DNA from: CAZBMD01 sp964493325
Lineage (GTDB): Bacteria; Babelota; Babeliae; Babelales; RVW-14
Length of the DNA stretch: 64,000 nucleotides
NCBI GenBank assembly: GCA_964493325.1
Contig: CAZBMD010000001.1
Coordinates: 62,001 to 126,000 of the forward strand
Reading direction: 5' to 3'
Shown: positions 28,215-37,450 of the stretch, piece by piece
Numbering within the stretch: position 1 is the first letter of the stretch
Layout of the letters: every line of letters begins with the position of its first letter
Translations under genes and position numbers: made by a program
Notes under the pieces: generated by a model
The model's database searches: none
What the model was told of the DNA's origin: nothing
What the model saw: only the letters and a program-made list of their open reading frames with translations

Positions 28215-28352
28215 TTAAGCAACCCGGTAAGCACTACAAGCCAAACCAACAAATCCACACGGCAATCTTAGGGCTAATTTTTCATCAGGGCAAGCATTGA
28301 TAATTTTATTTCCCAAACAATCATAAACAAACAGAAATAAAAGACTTTTTAG
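28215..28352 (-). other. Cryptic coding-like stretch upstream of the ATP synthase genes
   Basis: A 45-codon minus-strand frame, open from a stop near 28353 to TAA at 28215, reads like real protein (INACPDEKLALRLPCGFVGL, then ACSAYRVA). Its composition is less AT-rich than the surrounding DNA. There is no ATG and no good ribosome-binding site; a TTG codon exists near its start. It ends 23 bases before the AtpI-like gene. It could be the 3' remnant of a lost gene or a very small gene. I do not recognise the sequence. Confidence 0.3.
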
Positions 28353-28522
28353 TTATTTTATCCATGTATTGATTTTCAATTAATAATAAATTTAAGATAA
28401 AAGTGCAAAGTTAAAGGATAAAAAAATAGATCGATAATAATGATATTTGAAGTAATCAAATTTTAGACGGGAGACGTTTTCCAAAAACTAGGTGGAAAAC
28501 ATTGTTAGGGGGAGAATTTGTT

Positions 28523-29047
28523 ATGAATATGAAAAATAACGTAAAAATCGTAATTTTTTTAGGAGTGGCGATTGCGTTAGGAATCTCGCTAGCAAACTCT
28601 ACAACCGGAACTAAAAAAGTGGCAAAAATGCCTATTCCAATTGCTAATGGTTGGTACACCCTTGGAGGTCTTTTTGACTTAATCAATACAAATAATCCTT
28701 CAAAAAATTCAAATTTCCTCGTCCTCGTCAATGGCTCCACCCAATCTGCTAGCGTAGCAGGGTTATCAACTCAATACATCATCGCAAACCGAGCTGCAAT
28801 GGTACAGTTACTTGCCGATGAGGATCGCATCAACCAGTTAACAAGCGCTGGCAGCCTAACAACCATAACCAAACCGTACTACCAAAGACTATTGCTTTAT
28901 TTCAAACTACCCAATTCAACATACAAATTTTACCTGAATGATCCTACTCCAGGGAAAGTAGTAAACACTGCCAGAGGAACTACCAACCCAGCCCTCAACA
29001 TTATTAATAAGTGGGATTTTACAAAATACATACCATCAATGCGGTAA
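28523..29047 (+). CDS. Small secreted protein, member 1 of a paralogous pair
   Basis: The ATG at 28523 lies 8 bases after GGGGGAG. The 174 residues begin with a signal peptide (about 1-26) followed by a basic stretch. The mature region shares TLGGLFDLINTNN, a FLVL strand, RINQLTSAG, LLLYF, and the ending TNPALNIINKWDF with the next gene's product. No enzymatic motif is visible. The function is unknown; export to the periplasm or outside is inferred from the signal peptide. The 330-base AT-rich gap upstream is divergent with the ATP synthase genes. Confidence 0.65.
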   Translation: MNMKNNVKIVIFLGVAIALGISLANSTTGTKKVAKMPIPIANGWYTLGGLFDLINTNNPSKNSNFLVLVNGSTQSASVAGLSTQYIIANRAAMVQLLADEDRINQLTSAGSLTTITKPYYQRLLLYFKLPNSTYKFYLNDPTPGKVVNTARGTTNPALNIINKWDFTKYIPSMR

Positions 29048-29096
29048 TAAAAAGACTTAATTGAAAAATAGAGAATACACAGTAGGGGGAACGATT

Positions 29097-29636
29097 ATGA
29101 AGACTAACAAGATACTATTCGCTCTAGGACTTGGATGCTTATTCGCTGTATCGAGCATTTCAGAAGTCAGCACGGGAACACCAAAAACAATGAACAGACG
29201 ATCAATAAAAAAGGGTACTAAAAAATTGCCTGTACCAGTTGCAGGCAAAGAATACACCCTGGGAGCTCTGTTTAATTTGATCAATACAAACAACGCATCA
29301 GGTAACTCAAATTTCTTAGTTCTTGATAAGAATGGTGTTTCACGCTCAGCATCAACTGTTGGCGTTTCATTGTCATACATTCAAGAAAACGCAGACACCA
29401 TGGTTCAGCTTAATGCGGATACTGAGCGTATCAGTCAATTAACATCAAAAGGTGTATTGACAAGCAAAACTGCACCACAATATAGCAAAATACTACTCTA
29501 TTTTGAGCTTGATGGCATACCTGGTCGCTTGTATATTAATGACCCTGCACCAGGCAAAGTCATTAAAAGCTCTTTTAAAGAAACAAATCCAGCATTGAAT
29601 ATTATCAATAAATGGGATTTTAGTAAGTCATTCTAA
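29097..29636 (+). CDS. Small secreted protein, member 2 of a paralogous pair
   Basis: The ATG at 29097 follows GGGGGA, like its upstream paralog, and gives 179 residues with a signal peptide (about 1-25). TLGALFNLINTNN, FLVLDKNGV, ERISQLTSKG, LLYFELDG and TNPALNIINKWDF match the neighbour closely, so the two arose by tandem duplication. The 49-base gap and shared terminator indicate one transcript. The family is not recognised. Confidence 0.65.
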   Translation: MKTNKILFALGLGCLFAVSSISEVSTGTPKTMNRRSIKKGTKKLPVPVAGKEYTLGALFNLINTNNASGNSNFLVLDKNGVSRSASTVGVSLSYIQENADTMVQLNADTERISQLTSKGVLTSKTAPQYSKILLYFELDGIPGRLYINDPAPGKVIKSSFKETNPALNIINKWDFSKSF

Positions 29637-29640
29637 AAGC

Positions 29641-29669
29641 AAAAGGGGCGGTTATTAGCCGCCCCTTTT
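29641..29669. terminator. Bidirectional terminator
   Basis: The perfect inverted repeat AAAAGGGGCGG (29641-29651) and CCGCCCCTTTT (29659-29669) has a 7-base loop and A and T runs at the two ends. It can end both the secreted-pair transcript and the convergent hydrolase transcript at 29690. Confidence 0.82.
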
Positions 29670-29689
29670 GTGAATAATTTCAAAAAATA

Positions 29690-31759
29690 TCATAAATAAT
29701 CACGTGAAATAACTTCATTAAAACTTTTTCTTGCGTAACAAAACTCATCTTCAAAAACGTCTAAAGTGCCTGTTAAGAAAAAATTTTCCTGATTAGATTT
29801 CATTTCCACGCGCGATTTGATGACAAACTTCACATCTTTTCGAAGCATTTCATAATTTTGAGTTAACACATAACATGCTGACAATGGATCATCTTTATCA
29901 ATAGTAAGTTCTCGCTTTAAATCATGTATAAAAGTCACACCAACATCATCAAGACGTATAACATCTCCACCAAACATACCACCCTTACCATCAGTAATAT
30001 ATGTAGTCTTACCTGTTAGAAGATCGAATCTTACAGAACGATCTAAGCTTCCTTCAGCAACTTTTGTCGTTGCCGAAACACATACTGGTCTTGGCAAATC
30101 AAAGTGGATCAATGCATCTTCTTGACGTGACAAGCGAACTGGCAACATAAGAAAGCTTTCTTGAGTACTGATAGTAAGCGTTGCCGCCTCAGGCGCAGGC
30201 CAAATCAAAGGCCAATAAGTTGTTGAGAGAGCTACCCTCAAACAATGACCAGCAGGAATTGCGTACCCACAGTCATTAAGCTTTATTTTGATCTGATAAA
30301 ACAAACCTGGCTCTAGATAGTCAGGATGCTCATGACTGTTGCGGTGAGTAAGGTTTAAAACCTGATACGATATTCTGCGCGAAGACCCATCAGGAGAAAC
30401 ATCACAAAGGCGCGCGCAGATGTGAGCAATTGGCTTATCTGATGCGATATTCAAAACCAATTCAGGAGATCCAAGCAGCTCAAAGCGTTCCTTTAATGGC
30501 AACGTATCAAATGTCAATGAGCAACCATCATCCAACCGCTGGTCAAGTGGCATATCGCCCGGCACTCCAACGCCCATCCACTCCCCAACGGCCAACCCTG
30601 TGAATTGGGGTGATTTAATTGAAAGCTCTGCTGTCTCATCTAATTGCTTACGGCTAAGCCCTTGTAATGAAAAATATAAACACTGTTTTTCAATACGTTG
30701 AGATGGCCACACATCCTCACCTACCCAGCGCCCTGGGGCGGGGTCTCGCCATCCAGCAGGAGGCGACCATTCTTCTATGTATGCTCGCAGCATAGGCTCT
30801 TTCATAATACCAGTATCTTTACCCTTGAGCCAATGGTCCCACCAGCGAAGAGCTTCATTAAGAAAATCAATCGCAGGACCTGGTACTCCATCGTCGGGAT
30901 AAAGATGCGCCCACGGACCAATTAAACCAAGACGTGGCACTAGAAGACTTTCAAGCATACGTGGAATAGCATTAGAGTAAGCATCTGTCCAACCTCCTAT
31001 TGCAAAAACAGGACATTTAATATTACTCCAATTTTCACAAACAGAACCATGTTGCCAATAAGCATCTCGCCGTTGATGTTTGAGCCAAAGTGCTGGCCAA
31101 AAAGGCATCTTTTCAATACGCTCAAGCAATTGCTGTCGCCATTGATCACCAACTAGCTCTGGATCAGCAGGTCTTGCCTGATAAGCAAGCATAATCGCTC
31201 CCCACCACAAATTATCATTGAGCAAACATCCTCCCATATAATGAATATCATCAGCATAACGATCATCAGTTGAACAAACCGTAATAATCGCTTTCAATGA
31301 TTGAGGCTGACATGCTGCAATTTGGAGTGCATTAAAACCTCCCCATGATTTACCCATTATTCCAATAGAACCAGAACACCATGGCTGCTGAGCGATCCAA
31401 TCAATAACTTCAAGAGCATCATCTTGCTCTTTTTTTAGATATTCATCATCAAGAAATCCGTCAGACTCTCCTGAGCCACGCAGATCAACACGAAGACACG
31501 CATAACCTTCTCTGGCAAAAAAGTCATATTTCGATTCATCTCGTAAACGAGTTCCATCTCGCTTGCGATAAGGAATGTACTCAAGGATTGCAGGAACTGG
31601 TTCTTGAATAGCTGTTTCAGGAATCCAAACTCGAGCAGCCAACCGCGTGCCATCAGCAAGAGGAATCCAGGTATGCTCAATTACTTCGAAGGATTGTGCA
31701 CAAACAATGCTTGCCGAAAAAATCAAGATGCTATAAAACAATTTTTTTTTAAACAACAC
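29690..31759 (-). CDS. CocE/NonD-family hydrolase, secreted
   Basis: The 689-residue protein has a signal peptide (about 1-22) and then the X-Pro dipeptidyl-peptidase/cocaine-esterase layout. The N-terminal alpha/beta-hydrolase domain holds DGTRLAARVWIPE and LRVDLRGSGESDG. The nucleophile serine is in MGKSWGGFNAL, the aspartate in GGWTDAYSNA and the histidine in GPWAHLYPD, and a C-terminal beta-sandwich follows. Such enzymes cleave acyl, ester or proline-peptide bonds. The substrate here is not known. It is exported, which suits scavenging or host interaction. It is downstream of ppsA on the same strand but 63 bases apart. Confidence 0.85.
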   Translation of the reverse strand: MLFKKKLFYSILIFSASIVCAQSFEVIEHTWIPLADGTRLAARVWIPETAIQEPVPAILEYIPYRKRDGTRLRDESKYDFFAREGYACLRVDLRGSGESDGFLDDEYLKKEQDDALEVIDWIAQQPWCSGSIGIMGKSWGGFNALQIAACQPQSLKAIITVCSTDDRYADDIHYMGGCLLNDNLWWGAIMLAYQARPADPELVGDQWRQQLLERIEKMPFWPALWLKHQRRDAYWQHGSVCENWSNIKCPVFAIGGWTDAYSNAIPRMLESLLVPRLGLIGPWAHLYPDDGVPGPAIDFLNEALRWWDHWLKGKDTGIMKEPMLRAYIEEWSPPAGWRDPAPGRWVGEDVWPSQRIEKQCLYFSLQGLSRKQLDETAELSIKSPQFTGLAVGEWMGVGVPGDMPLDQRLDDGCSLTFDTLPLKERFELLGSPELVLNIASDKPIAHICARLCDVSPDGSSRRISYQVLNLTHRNSHEHPDYLEPGLFYQIKIKLNDCGYAIPAGHCLRVALSTTYWPLIWPAPEAATLTISTQESFLMLPVRLSRQEDALIHFDLPRPVCVSATTKVAEGSLDRSVRFDLLTGKTTYITDGKGGMFGGDVIRLDDVGVTFIHDLKRELTIDKDDPLSACYVLTQNYEMLRKDVKFVIKSRVEMKSNQENFFLTGTLDVFEDEFCYARKSFNEVISRDYL

Positions 31760-31822
31760 AAAACCTCTCCTTACCCTTTCTTCATTAAATACAACTCACT
31801 AGTATTAATGATAATTGTCTAT

Positions 31823-34210
31823 CTACTCACCAAGTAACATGATTTCTTTCAAAATAGTGTCAGGGTTAAGCGAGATTGAATCGATACCAAGCTTGACCAA
31901 AAATTCGGCAAATTCTGGATAATCTGACGGAGCTTGTCCACAAATGCCAATTTTTTTACCATTGCGCTTTGCGCCAGTAATTGCCATCTCGAGCATCAAA
32001 AGAACCGCTTTATTCCGCTCATCAAACACATGAGCAACCAGTGCCGAGTCTCGATCAACAGCCAATGTCATTTGCGTTAAATCGTTTGACCCAATCGAAA
32101 ACCCATCAAAGACTTTACTAAAATCATCAATGAGTAAAACATTGGAAGGAATCTCGCACATCATATAAATTTGCAGGCCATTTTCTCCTTGTACCAAGCC
32201 ATGACTTTTCATAACAGCAATTACTTGCTCAGCTTCGTCTACCGTTCGGACAAACGGGAGCATTAAAATTACGTTAGTCAGACCCATTTCGTCTCGAATT
32301 TTTTTCATGGCGTGGCATTCAAGCGCAAATGCTTCTTTATAACTTGGATGATAGTAGCGTGACGCACCGCGAAAACCGATCATTGGGTTTTCTTCGATCG
32401 GTTCAAAGACACTCCCAGCAAAAAGCTTGCTGTACTCATTGCTTTTAAAATCAGAAAGGCGAATAATCACCGGCTCTGGGTAAAATGCCGCAGCAATAGT
32501 TCCAGCTTCTTGAGCTAGCTTATCGATAAAGTAACGTTTTTTATCTTGGTAATGTACAGTCAGCTGATCAAAAATCTTTTTATCTTCAGGATCTTGTATG
32601 CGCTCTGAATGAACAAGCGCCATAGGATGAAGCTGAATTGCGTTGTTGATGATAAACTCAAGGCGCGCAAGACCAACACCGCTGTGAGGCAATTTTGCAA
32701 GATTAAAAGCTTCGTCAGGGTTGGCAACGTTCATCATTAGTTTGACAGGTGGTGTCTTGAGCGTTGTCAGTTCAATAGCTTTAAGCTCAAATGGCAAGGT
32801 ACCTGCATACACCGAGCCTACTTCTCCATTGCTGCAATCAAGCGTAATTGCTTGGCCATCTTTAATTTTTGACGTTCCATCTTGCGTACCAACAACCGCT
32901 GGAATACCTATTTCTCGACTGATGATCGCAGCATGACACGTACGACCACCACGGTTTGTTACAATGCCTGCAGCACGCTTCATAACTGGCTCCCAATCAG
33001 GGTCAGTCATGTCGGTAACAATAATGTCACCAGCTTGAACAAGATTCATATCTTTGGCCGAAGCAATGACCCGTGCAAGGCCTGTTGCAATACGCCTACC
33101 CACACTTTTACCAACAACAAGCAACTGTTCTTTCCCTGCTGCAGATTTATCGAGCACATACTCTTCAAGCTTGGTCTGATGCTGTTTTTGTGAATGAATA
33201 GTTTCTGGCCGCGCTTGCACAATGTAAAGCTTGCCATCAATACCATCCTTGGCCCACTCAATGTCCATCGGACACCACACCCCTTTTTGAGTTGAGTAGT
33301 ACTGTTCAATAATCAGCGCTTGCTGCGCAAGAAACAATACCTCATCATCGGTGAGTGAAAAATGTGAGCGCTCGTCCGGCGAAGTATCAAGATTGCGCGT
33401 TTTTTCTTTGCCACTTGCATATTCCATGCGGAGCAATTTGCTTCCTAATCTTTTTTTGAGCAGAGGCTTAAAGCCTTTGGCAAGTGTTGGTTTGTGAACA
33501 TAAAATTCATCTGGATTCACCGCTCCTTGAACAATATTTTCACCAAGGCCGTACGAAGAGGTTATATAAACAACATCTTTAAATCCACTCTCGGTATCAA
33601 GCGTAAAAATAACACCGGAACAAGCCTTATCTGAGCGAATCATTTTTTGAACGCCAATAGAAAGAGCAACGCTCATGTGATCAAAGTCATTATCAATGCG
33701 ATACGAAATTGCCCGATCGGTAAACAATGAAGCAAAAGCTGCAGGAACGCAAGCAAGCAGCTCTTCTGGGCCTTTGATATTAAGATAGGTTTCTTGTTGA
33801 CCAGCAAAGGACGCTTGCGGTAAATCTTCGGCAGTTGCTGATGAGCGCACAGCAACATCACACAACTTCCCATACATCTTTTCTAATGCTGCGTATGCCT
33901 GAGTAATTTCTAGAGCAAGATCCTGAGGAACAGAAGCATTGCGCATGAGCGTGCGCACTTCTTGCCCAATGCGAGAAAATTCTCCCAGGTGATCTTTATC
34001 AAGAGTAGAAAGCAACTTGGTAATTGGTTTTTTGAGTGAATTACTTTCAAGAAAGTATTCATAAGCTTCTGCGGTAATGGCAAATCCAGTTGGAACCTGC
34101 ACACCTTGTTGCTTTAAATTGCAAATCATCTCTCCAAGAGAAGCGTTCTTTCCGCCAACAAGATTGATGTCTTTTAGACCGATCTCTTCGAATAATTTTA
34201 TAAATTTCAT
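31823..34210 (-). CDS. ppsA: Phosphoenolpyruvate synthase
   Basis: The ATG at 34210 follows AAGGA and gives 795 residues, the normal length. The N-terminal nucleotide-binding domain begins with LVGGKNASLGEM. The swivelling domain has the phospho-accepting histidine, H426, in GGRTCHAAIISREIGIPAV. The C-terminal PEP-binding barrel contains GFRGASRYYHPSY, SIGSNDLTQ and GICGQAPSDYP. It converts pyruvate and ATP to phosphoenolpyruvate, AMP and phosphate, the first step of gluconeogenesis from pyruvate. This suggests the cell builds sugars from amino-acid carbon. Confidence 0.95.
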   Translation of the reverse strand: MKFIKLFEEIGLKDINLVGGKNASLGEMICNLKQQGVQVPTGFAITAEAYEYFLESNSLKKPITKLLSTLDKDHLGEFSRIGQEVRTLMRNASVPQDLALEITQAYAALEKMYGKLCDVAVRSSATAEDLPQASFAGQQETYLNIKGPEELLACVPAAFASLFTDRAISYRIDNDFDHMSVALSIGVQKMIRSDKACSGVIFTLDTESGFKDVVYITSSYGLGENIVQGAVNPDEFYVHKPTLAKGFKPLLKKRLGSKLLRMEYASGKEKTRNLDTSPDERSHFSLTDDEVLFLAQQALIIEQYYSTQKGVWCPMDIEWAKDGIDGKLYIVQARPETIHSQKQHQTKLEEYVLDKSAAGKEQLLVVGKSVGRRIATGLARVIASAKDMNLVQAGDIIVTDMTDPDWEPVMKRAAGIVTNRGGRTCHAAIISREIGIPAVVGTQDGTSKIKDGQAITLDCSNGEVGSVYAGTLPFELKAIELTTLKTPPVKLMMNVANPDEAFNLAKLPHSGVGLARLEFIINNAIQLHPMALVHSERIQDPEDKKIFDQLTVHYQDKKRYFIDKLAQEAGTIAAAFYPEPVIIRLSDFKSNEYSKLFAGSVFEPIEENPMIGFRGASRYYHPSYKEAFALECHAMKKIRDEMGLTNVILMLPFVRTVDEAEQVIAVMKSHGLVQGENGLQIYMMCEIPSNVLLIDDFSKVFDGFSIGSNDLTQMTLAVDRDSALVAHVFDERNKAVLLMLEMAITGAKRNGKKIGICGQAPSDYPEFAEFLVKLGIDSISLNPDTILKEIMLLGE

Positions 34211-34310
34211 ACACTGATCCTTTGGGGCTTGTATGCCCATCTACTCAGATTGGATAAATAGCGCCTAAGCGTAGAGAAAACTATACCAAGAGCGAGAAAA
34301 AAGGAATAGT

Positions 34311-35432
34311 ATGCTAAATGAAGCAAATAAACAACTTATCTTTGTGGCCTATGACGGGATCGGCAATTCCGTATTTTATAGTCAAGTCATCGCACCACTT
34401 CTAGACCTCATCAATCAATCAGCAAATCTTGAAGTAACTATCGTCTCTTTTGAATCAAAAAAAGTTAACTATCACAACCTTGCAGACATCATCCCTGCAC
34501 ACGAAAAACTCCACCTGGTGATATGCCGGAAAATCCCATTTATAGGCAAGATAAGCTTACTATTTGCAACAGTGCAGTTATTTTGTGTTTTACGAAGACG
34601 ACAGCCTTGTCATGAAATTATTGCGCGCGGCCCTCTGGCTGGCTACATCGTTTACAAAGCTCTTTCGTGGTGGTCGACACTTGACCCTGCTCGCATGCGA
34701 GCAGATGCTGAAAAAACTTTTCCGTCTGTGATGGTGCAAGCTCGTGGACTTTGTGCCGAAGAATATCGATACACGCATAAAAATGAGAAGAGTAATTTTC
34801 TTGTTGCGTGGTGGCGCCATCACATGTTTAAAATTTTTTGGAACATTGAGTTTGAAGTCTATCGCAGCAAACGCAAAACCGATTACCCAAACGATGTCAC
34901 CATCGAATGCGTTAGCTCAGCACTCAAAGACCATTTAGAACATATTTTTAGGGCAGATCCTGCCAGAATAATACTGGCAATCAAAGATCTTCCAAAAGCA
35001 CTTGAAAAAGAAAGTATTCAACAATTTCGGCAAAAAGTGCGTGAAAAATTAAAAATCAGTGCTGACGCACCAGTATACTGCTACAGCGGTTCGTGGCGAC
35101 CATGGCAATGTGCGGATAAAACAGTTGAATATTTTGTTCAAGAATTTGCCAAAAACCCTCAAGCTTTTTTTCTTGTACTCAGCCAAGATAAAGCTCAATT
35201 TGAGCAGGAGTTAAAAAAATACAACGTACCAACAACAGCGTATGCAATTATCAAGGTACAACCAACAGAATTGCAAGAATACCTTGCTGCAGCAGATTTT
35301 GGCATGCTTCTACGGGAACCGGATATTATTAATTGGGTTTCGCGACCAACAAAAATGCTCGAATACCAAGCTGCAGGGCTGGAAATCATTCACAACAACA
35401 CAGTTGCTTGGCTTACGCGCGAGAATCAATAA
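34311..35432 (+). CDS. Glycosyltransferase-like protein
   Basis: The 373-residue product starts at an ATG behind AAGGA. It opens with a Rossmann-like stretch (IFVAYDGIGNSVFYSQVI). It ends with a pattern typical of the GT-B donor domain: YSGSWRPWQ, then FLVLSQDKAQFE, LQEYLAAADFGMLLRE and PTKMLEYQAAGLEII. It probably transfers a sugar in surface-glycan synthesis, but similarity to named families is weak. It lies opposite to its neighbours, and its 3' end overlaps the convergent rsmA by 20 bases. Confidence 0.6.
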   Translation: MLNEANKQLIFVAYDGIGNSVFYSQVIAPLLDLINQSANLEVTIVSFESKKVNYHNLADIIPAHEKLHLVICRKIPFIGKISLLFATVQLFCVLRRRQPCHEIIARGPLAGYIVYKALSWWSTLDPARMRADAEKTFPSVMVQARGLCAEEYRYTHKNEKSNFLVAWWRHHMFKIFWNIEFEVYRSKRKTDYPNDVTIECVSSALKDHLEHIFRADPARIILAIKDLPKALEKESIQQFRQKVREKLKISADAPVYCYSGSWRPWQCADKTVEYFVQEFAKNPQAFFLVLSQDKAQFEQELKKYNVPTTAYAIIKVQPTELQEYLAAADFGMLLREPDIINWVSRPTKMLEYQAAGLEIIHNNTVAWLTRENQ

Positions 35433-36294
35433 TTGACTGCCAGACGGCAAGAAATTCTTCAAACGAAAGCTGCTGAGCTCTCATGTGAGGCAAATGTTCA
35501 GGCATCTTGTCGAGCGAAAAATGGGTTGATTTTAAATTATTGCGCAACGTCTGACGCGGAGATTTGAAGCAAAGTTTTAAGAATCTCCAGAATTCTTCCT
35601 CTTGAGGAATTGGCTTGAGTGATAACTTTGGTTTGAAATAAAGAAGCCGCGAAAAAACTTTTGGAGCTGGTTCAAAAGCACCTGGTTCAACTTTTTCCAT
35701 TAGCTGCAAATCAAAGTGATATTGTAAAAAAAGTGAGGTAGATGAATAACCTTTGCCATGCGTTGCTACAATTTTTTGAGCAACTTCTTCCTGAACCATA
35801 ATAACTCCCTCTTGGAAGAATTCTTTGTGCTGCTGGATGCGGAAAATAATGGGAAAAGTTATTTGATAGGGCAAGTTTGCAAGTAATACTAATGGTTGAC
35901 TCTCTGCCAAGATTGCTAAGTCTGCTTCCAAAATGTTTTTCAGCGTTATGTGCAAGCGAGGATCAGTAATTTTTTTCTGAACAAACGACGCCCATTCAGG
36001 ATCAATTTCAAAACACTCCAGCTTCTTACATTTACTTTGCTGCAAAATAGCAGATGTTAAAAATCCATCACCACAGCCAATTTCCATGACGGTTGTTTCG
36101 GGAGTAATAGCAACCCTGTTAACCATATTATCGACAACAGAATGCTTACGTAAAAAGTTTTGACCAAAGGCCTTCTTTTTGCGCGGTAGAGATGGATCAA
36201 AATCCCCACCAGCCTTATCTTTTTTGTGATAAGGCTTGGGATAGTATCTGGATTTGTCGGATTTATCGCGTTGAAGCTTTTGTTTATTTTTCAT
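35413..36294 (-). CDS. rsmA: 16S rRNA dimethyladenosine transferase (KsgA/RsmA)
   Basis: The 293-residue protein has the SAM-binding motif VMEIGCGDGFLTSAIL and the catalytic motif ANLPYQI of the KsgA/Erm family, preceded by FGQNFLRKHSVV. It dimethylates two adjacent adenines near the 3' end of 16S rRNA during 30S assembly. The first ~40 residues are an added Lys/Arg-rich tail. This could mean that the true start is further in, although no other start has better support. Confidence 0.93.
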   Translation of the reverse strand: MKNKQKLQRDKSDKSRYYPKPYHKKDKAGGDFDPSLPRKKKAFGQNFLRKHSVVDNMVNRVAITPETTVMEIGCGDGFLTSAILQQSKCKKLECFEIDPEWASFVQKKITDPRLHITLKNILEADLAILAESQPLVLLANLPYQITFPIIFRIQQHKEFFQEGVIMVQEEVAQKIVATHGKGYSSTSLFLQYHFDLQLMEKVEPGAFEPAPKVFSRLLYFKPKLSLKPIPQEEEFWRFLKLCFKSPRQTLRNNLKSTHFSLDKMPEHLPHMRAQQLSFEEFLAVWQSIIDSRA

Positions 36295-36372
36295 AAATTT
36301 TAATATATCAGAAAATTAGTAGATTGTGAAAAATGAACAGCAGGTTTATTCTACCCGCAAAATGTCGCAAAG

Positions 36373-36401
36373 TTGACAGATTGAATAATTACCATTAAAA
36401 T
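36373..36401 (+). promoter_or_regulatory. Promoter of tmRNA
   Basis: A near-perfect sigma-70 promoter, TTGACA at 36373-36378 and TAAAAT at 36396-36401 with a 17-base spacer, lies 25 bases before the mature tmRNA 5' end. Confidence 0.8.
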
Positions 36402-36426
36402 AGCACTATCGATCTTTGAAAAATTT

Positions 36427-36810
36427 GGGGGCGTAACGGTCTCGACGTGATATTGTGCGTTTTGAGAGCATGCCGAGTTTTGTATGTAATCTCGTAAAAA
36501 ACATTCCAAAAACAAGTGCTAATACACTTAACATGAGCTTCGGCTCACAGCCTAGTCACGTATACGCTTAACGCTTAACGTACTAGCGCTCTTGTAAGAA
36601 CAGCGTGTCTATCAGTTGGGCTTACTCGTATTAATCAGATAGAACATTCTTGAAAGAATTTTTGGTAGGGTATCAAGATTGTATCACAGAACCGACTCTT
36701 ATTTAGATCCTGCTCTTGGGAGCGAATAAGAAAATAATCAAGAGCTAAGCATGTAGCGCTTTTAGCGGTCAGTTTTACGGACATGGGTTCGACTCCCATC
36801 GCCTCCACCA
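36427..36810 (+). ncRNA. ssrA: Transfer-messenger RNA (tmRNA)
   Basis: The 5' end GGGGGCGTAACGGTCTCGAC and the 3' end GGGTTCGACTCCCATCGCCTCCACCA region (shown by its T-arm and acceptor strand) pair as the tRNA-like domain, with CCA encoded. The resume codon is placed at GCT (36518-36520), after the first pseudoknot and an A-rich stretch as in E. coli. The open frame runs 17 codons to TAA at 36569-36571 and predicts the tag ANTLNMSFGSQPSHVYA. It rescues stalled ribosomes with SmpB, which is not encoded in this window. The tag is longer than the usual ten or so residues and does not end in LAA. Confidence 0.93.
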
Positions 36811-37030
36811 AATTTTTCTTTCTTTCAACCAATCGTTCCCTCCAATCCAATACAGGCTTTCTAACATCCCTCCTTTTTCAGAGCTCTATTTTTTTTCAAA
36901 TTGATTATATTACTACACAAATCAATATAAGATGCACTCTTTTTATTTTGACAAAATTGTTATTATTTGAAATAGTTTATTCTTAAATGGCTTTAAATAA
37001 ACAATATTAACAATTCAGGATAAAATAATC

Positions 37031-37450
37031 ATGTGCAATAAAATGCTTGCAGTAATTGTTATCAGCGTATTTCAAATAACAATTCAGCTTTCTGGAATGA
37101 TTCCTTTTTCATTCAGCGACATTCAAACAAACCCATTTGAAAGTAATAAAGAAATTTATCAACCATGGAATGAAGTGAACCTTGATAAAGAATTTACAAA
37201 TAACCTGATTTCTACATCAGAAGAACTCATCAATTTTGTGAGCCAAAATGATTCATTAATTAATGAATTTAAACAGTTTGTTCTCCTGACTAAACTCAAT
37301 CAACTCAACAATACGCAGCATGAAGTAAAATTACATCCGGACTGGCAGGAAGTCTTTAATAACCTTCCCTGTGATATAAAGAATGCGCTTTCAGATGACA
37401 TCATCAACGAATGCTCTCTAACAGACAGTGAAACTGAAGATTATGAATAA
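37031..37450 (+). CDS. Secreted protein sharing the C-terminal module of the WD40 protein
   Basis: The 139-residue product has a signal peptide (about 1-24). Its last ~60 residues (FKQFVLLTKLNQL, then LHPDWQEVFNNLP) match the C-terminus of the next protein (LKQYILLLHLNNY, then LHNEWLKIFQTLP). The stop overlaps the start of the WD40 gene by 8 bases, so they are translated together. A possible promoter with TTGACA at 36948-36953 lies upstream. The 220-base gap from tmRNA holds no other gene. The function is unknown. Confidence 0.65.
   Translation: MCNKMLAVIVISVFQITIQLSGMIPFSFSDIQTNPFESNKEIYQPWNEVNLDKEFTNNLISTSEELINFVSQNDSLINEFKQFVLLTKLNQLNNTQHEVKLHPDWQEVFNNLPCDIKNALSDDIINECSLTDSETEDYE

Noticed and set aside
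36811..37030. tmRNA 3' end as an integration site for a genomic island (WD40 genes)
   Set aside because: No second copy of the tmRNA 3' end and no integrase gene was found downstream.
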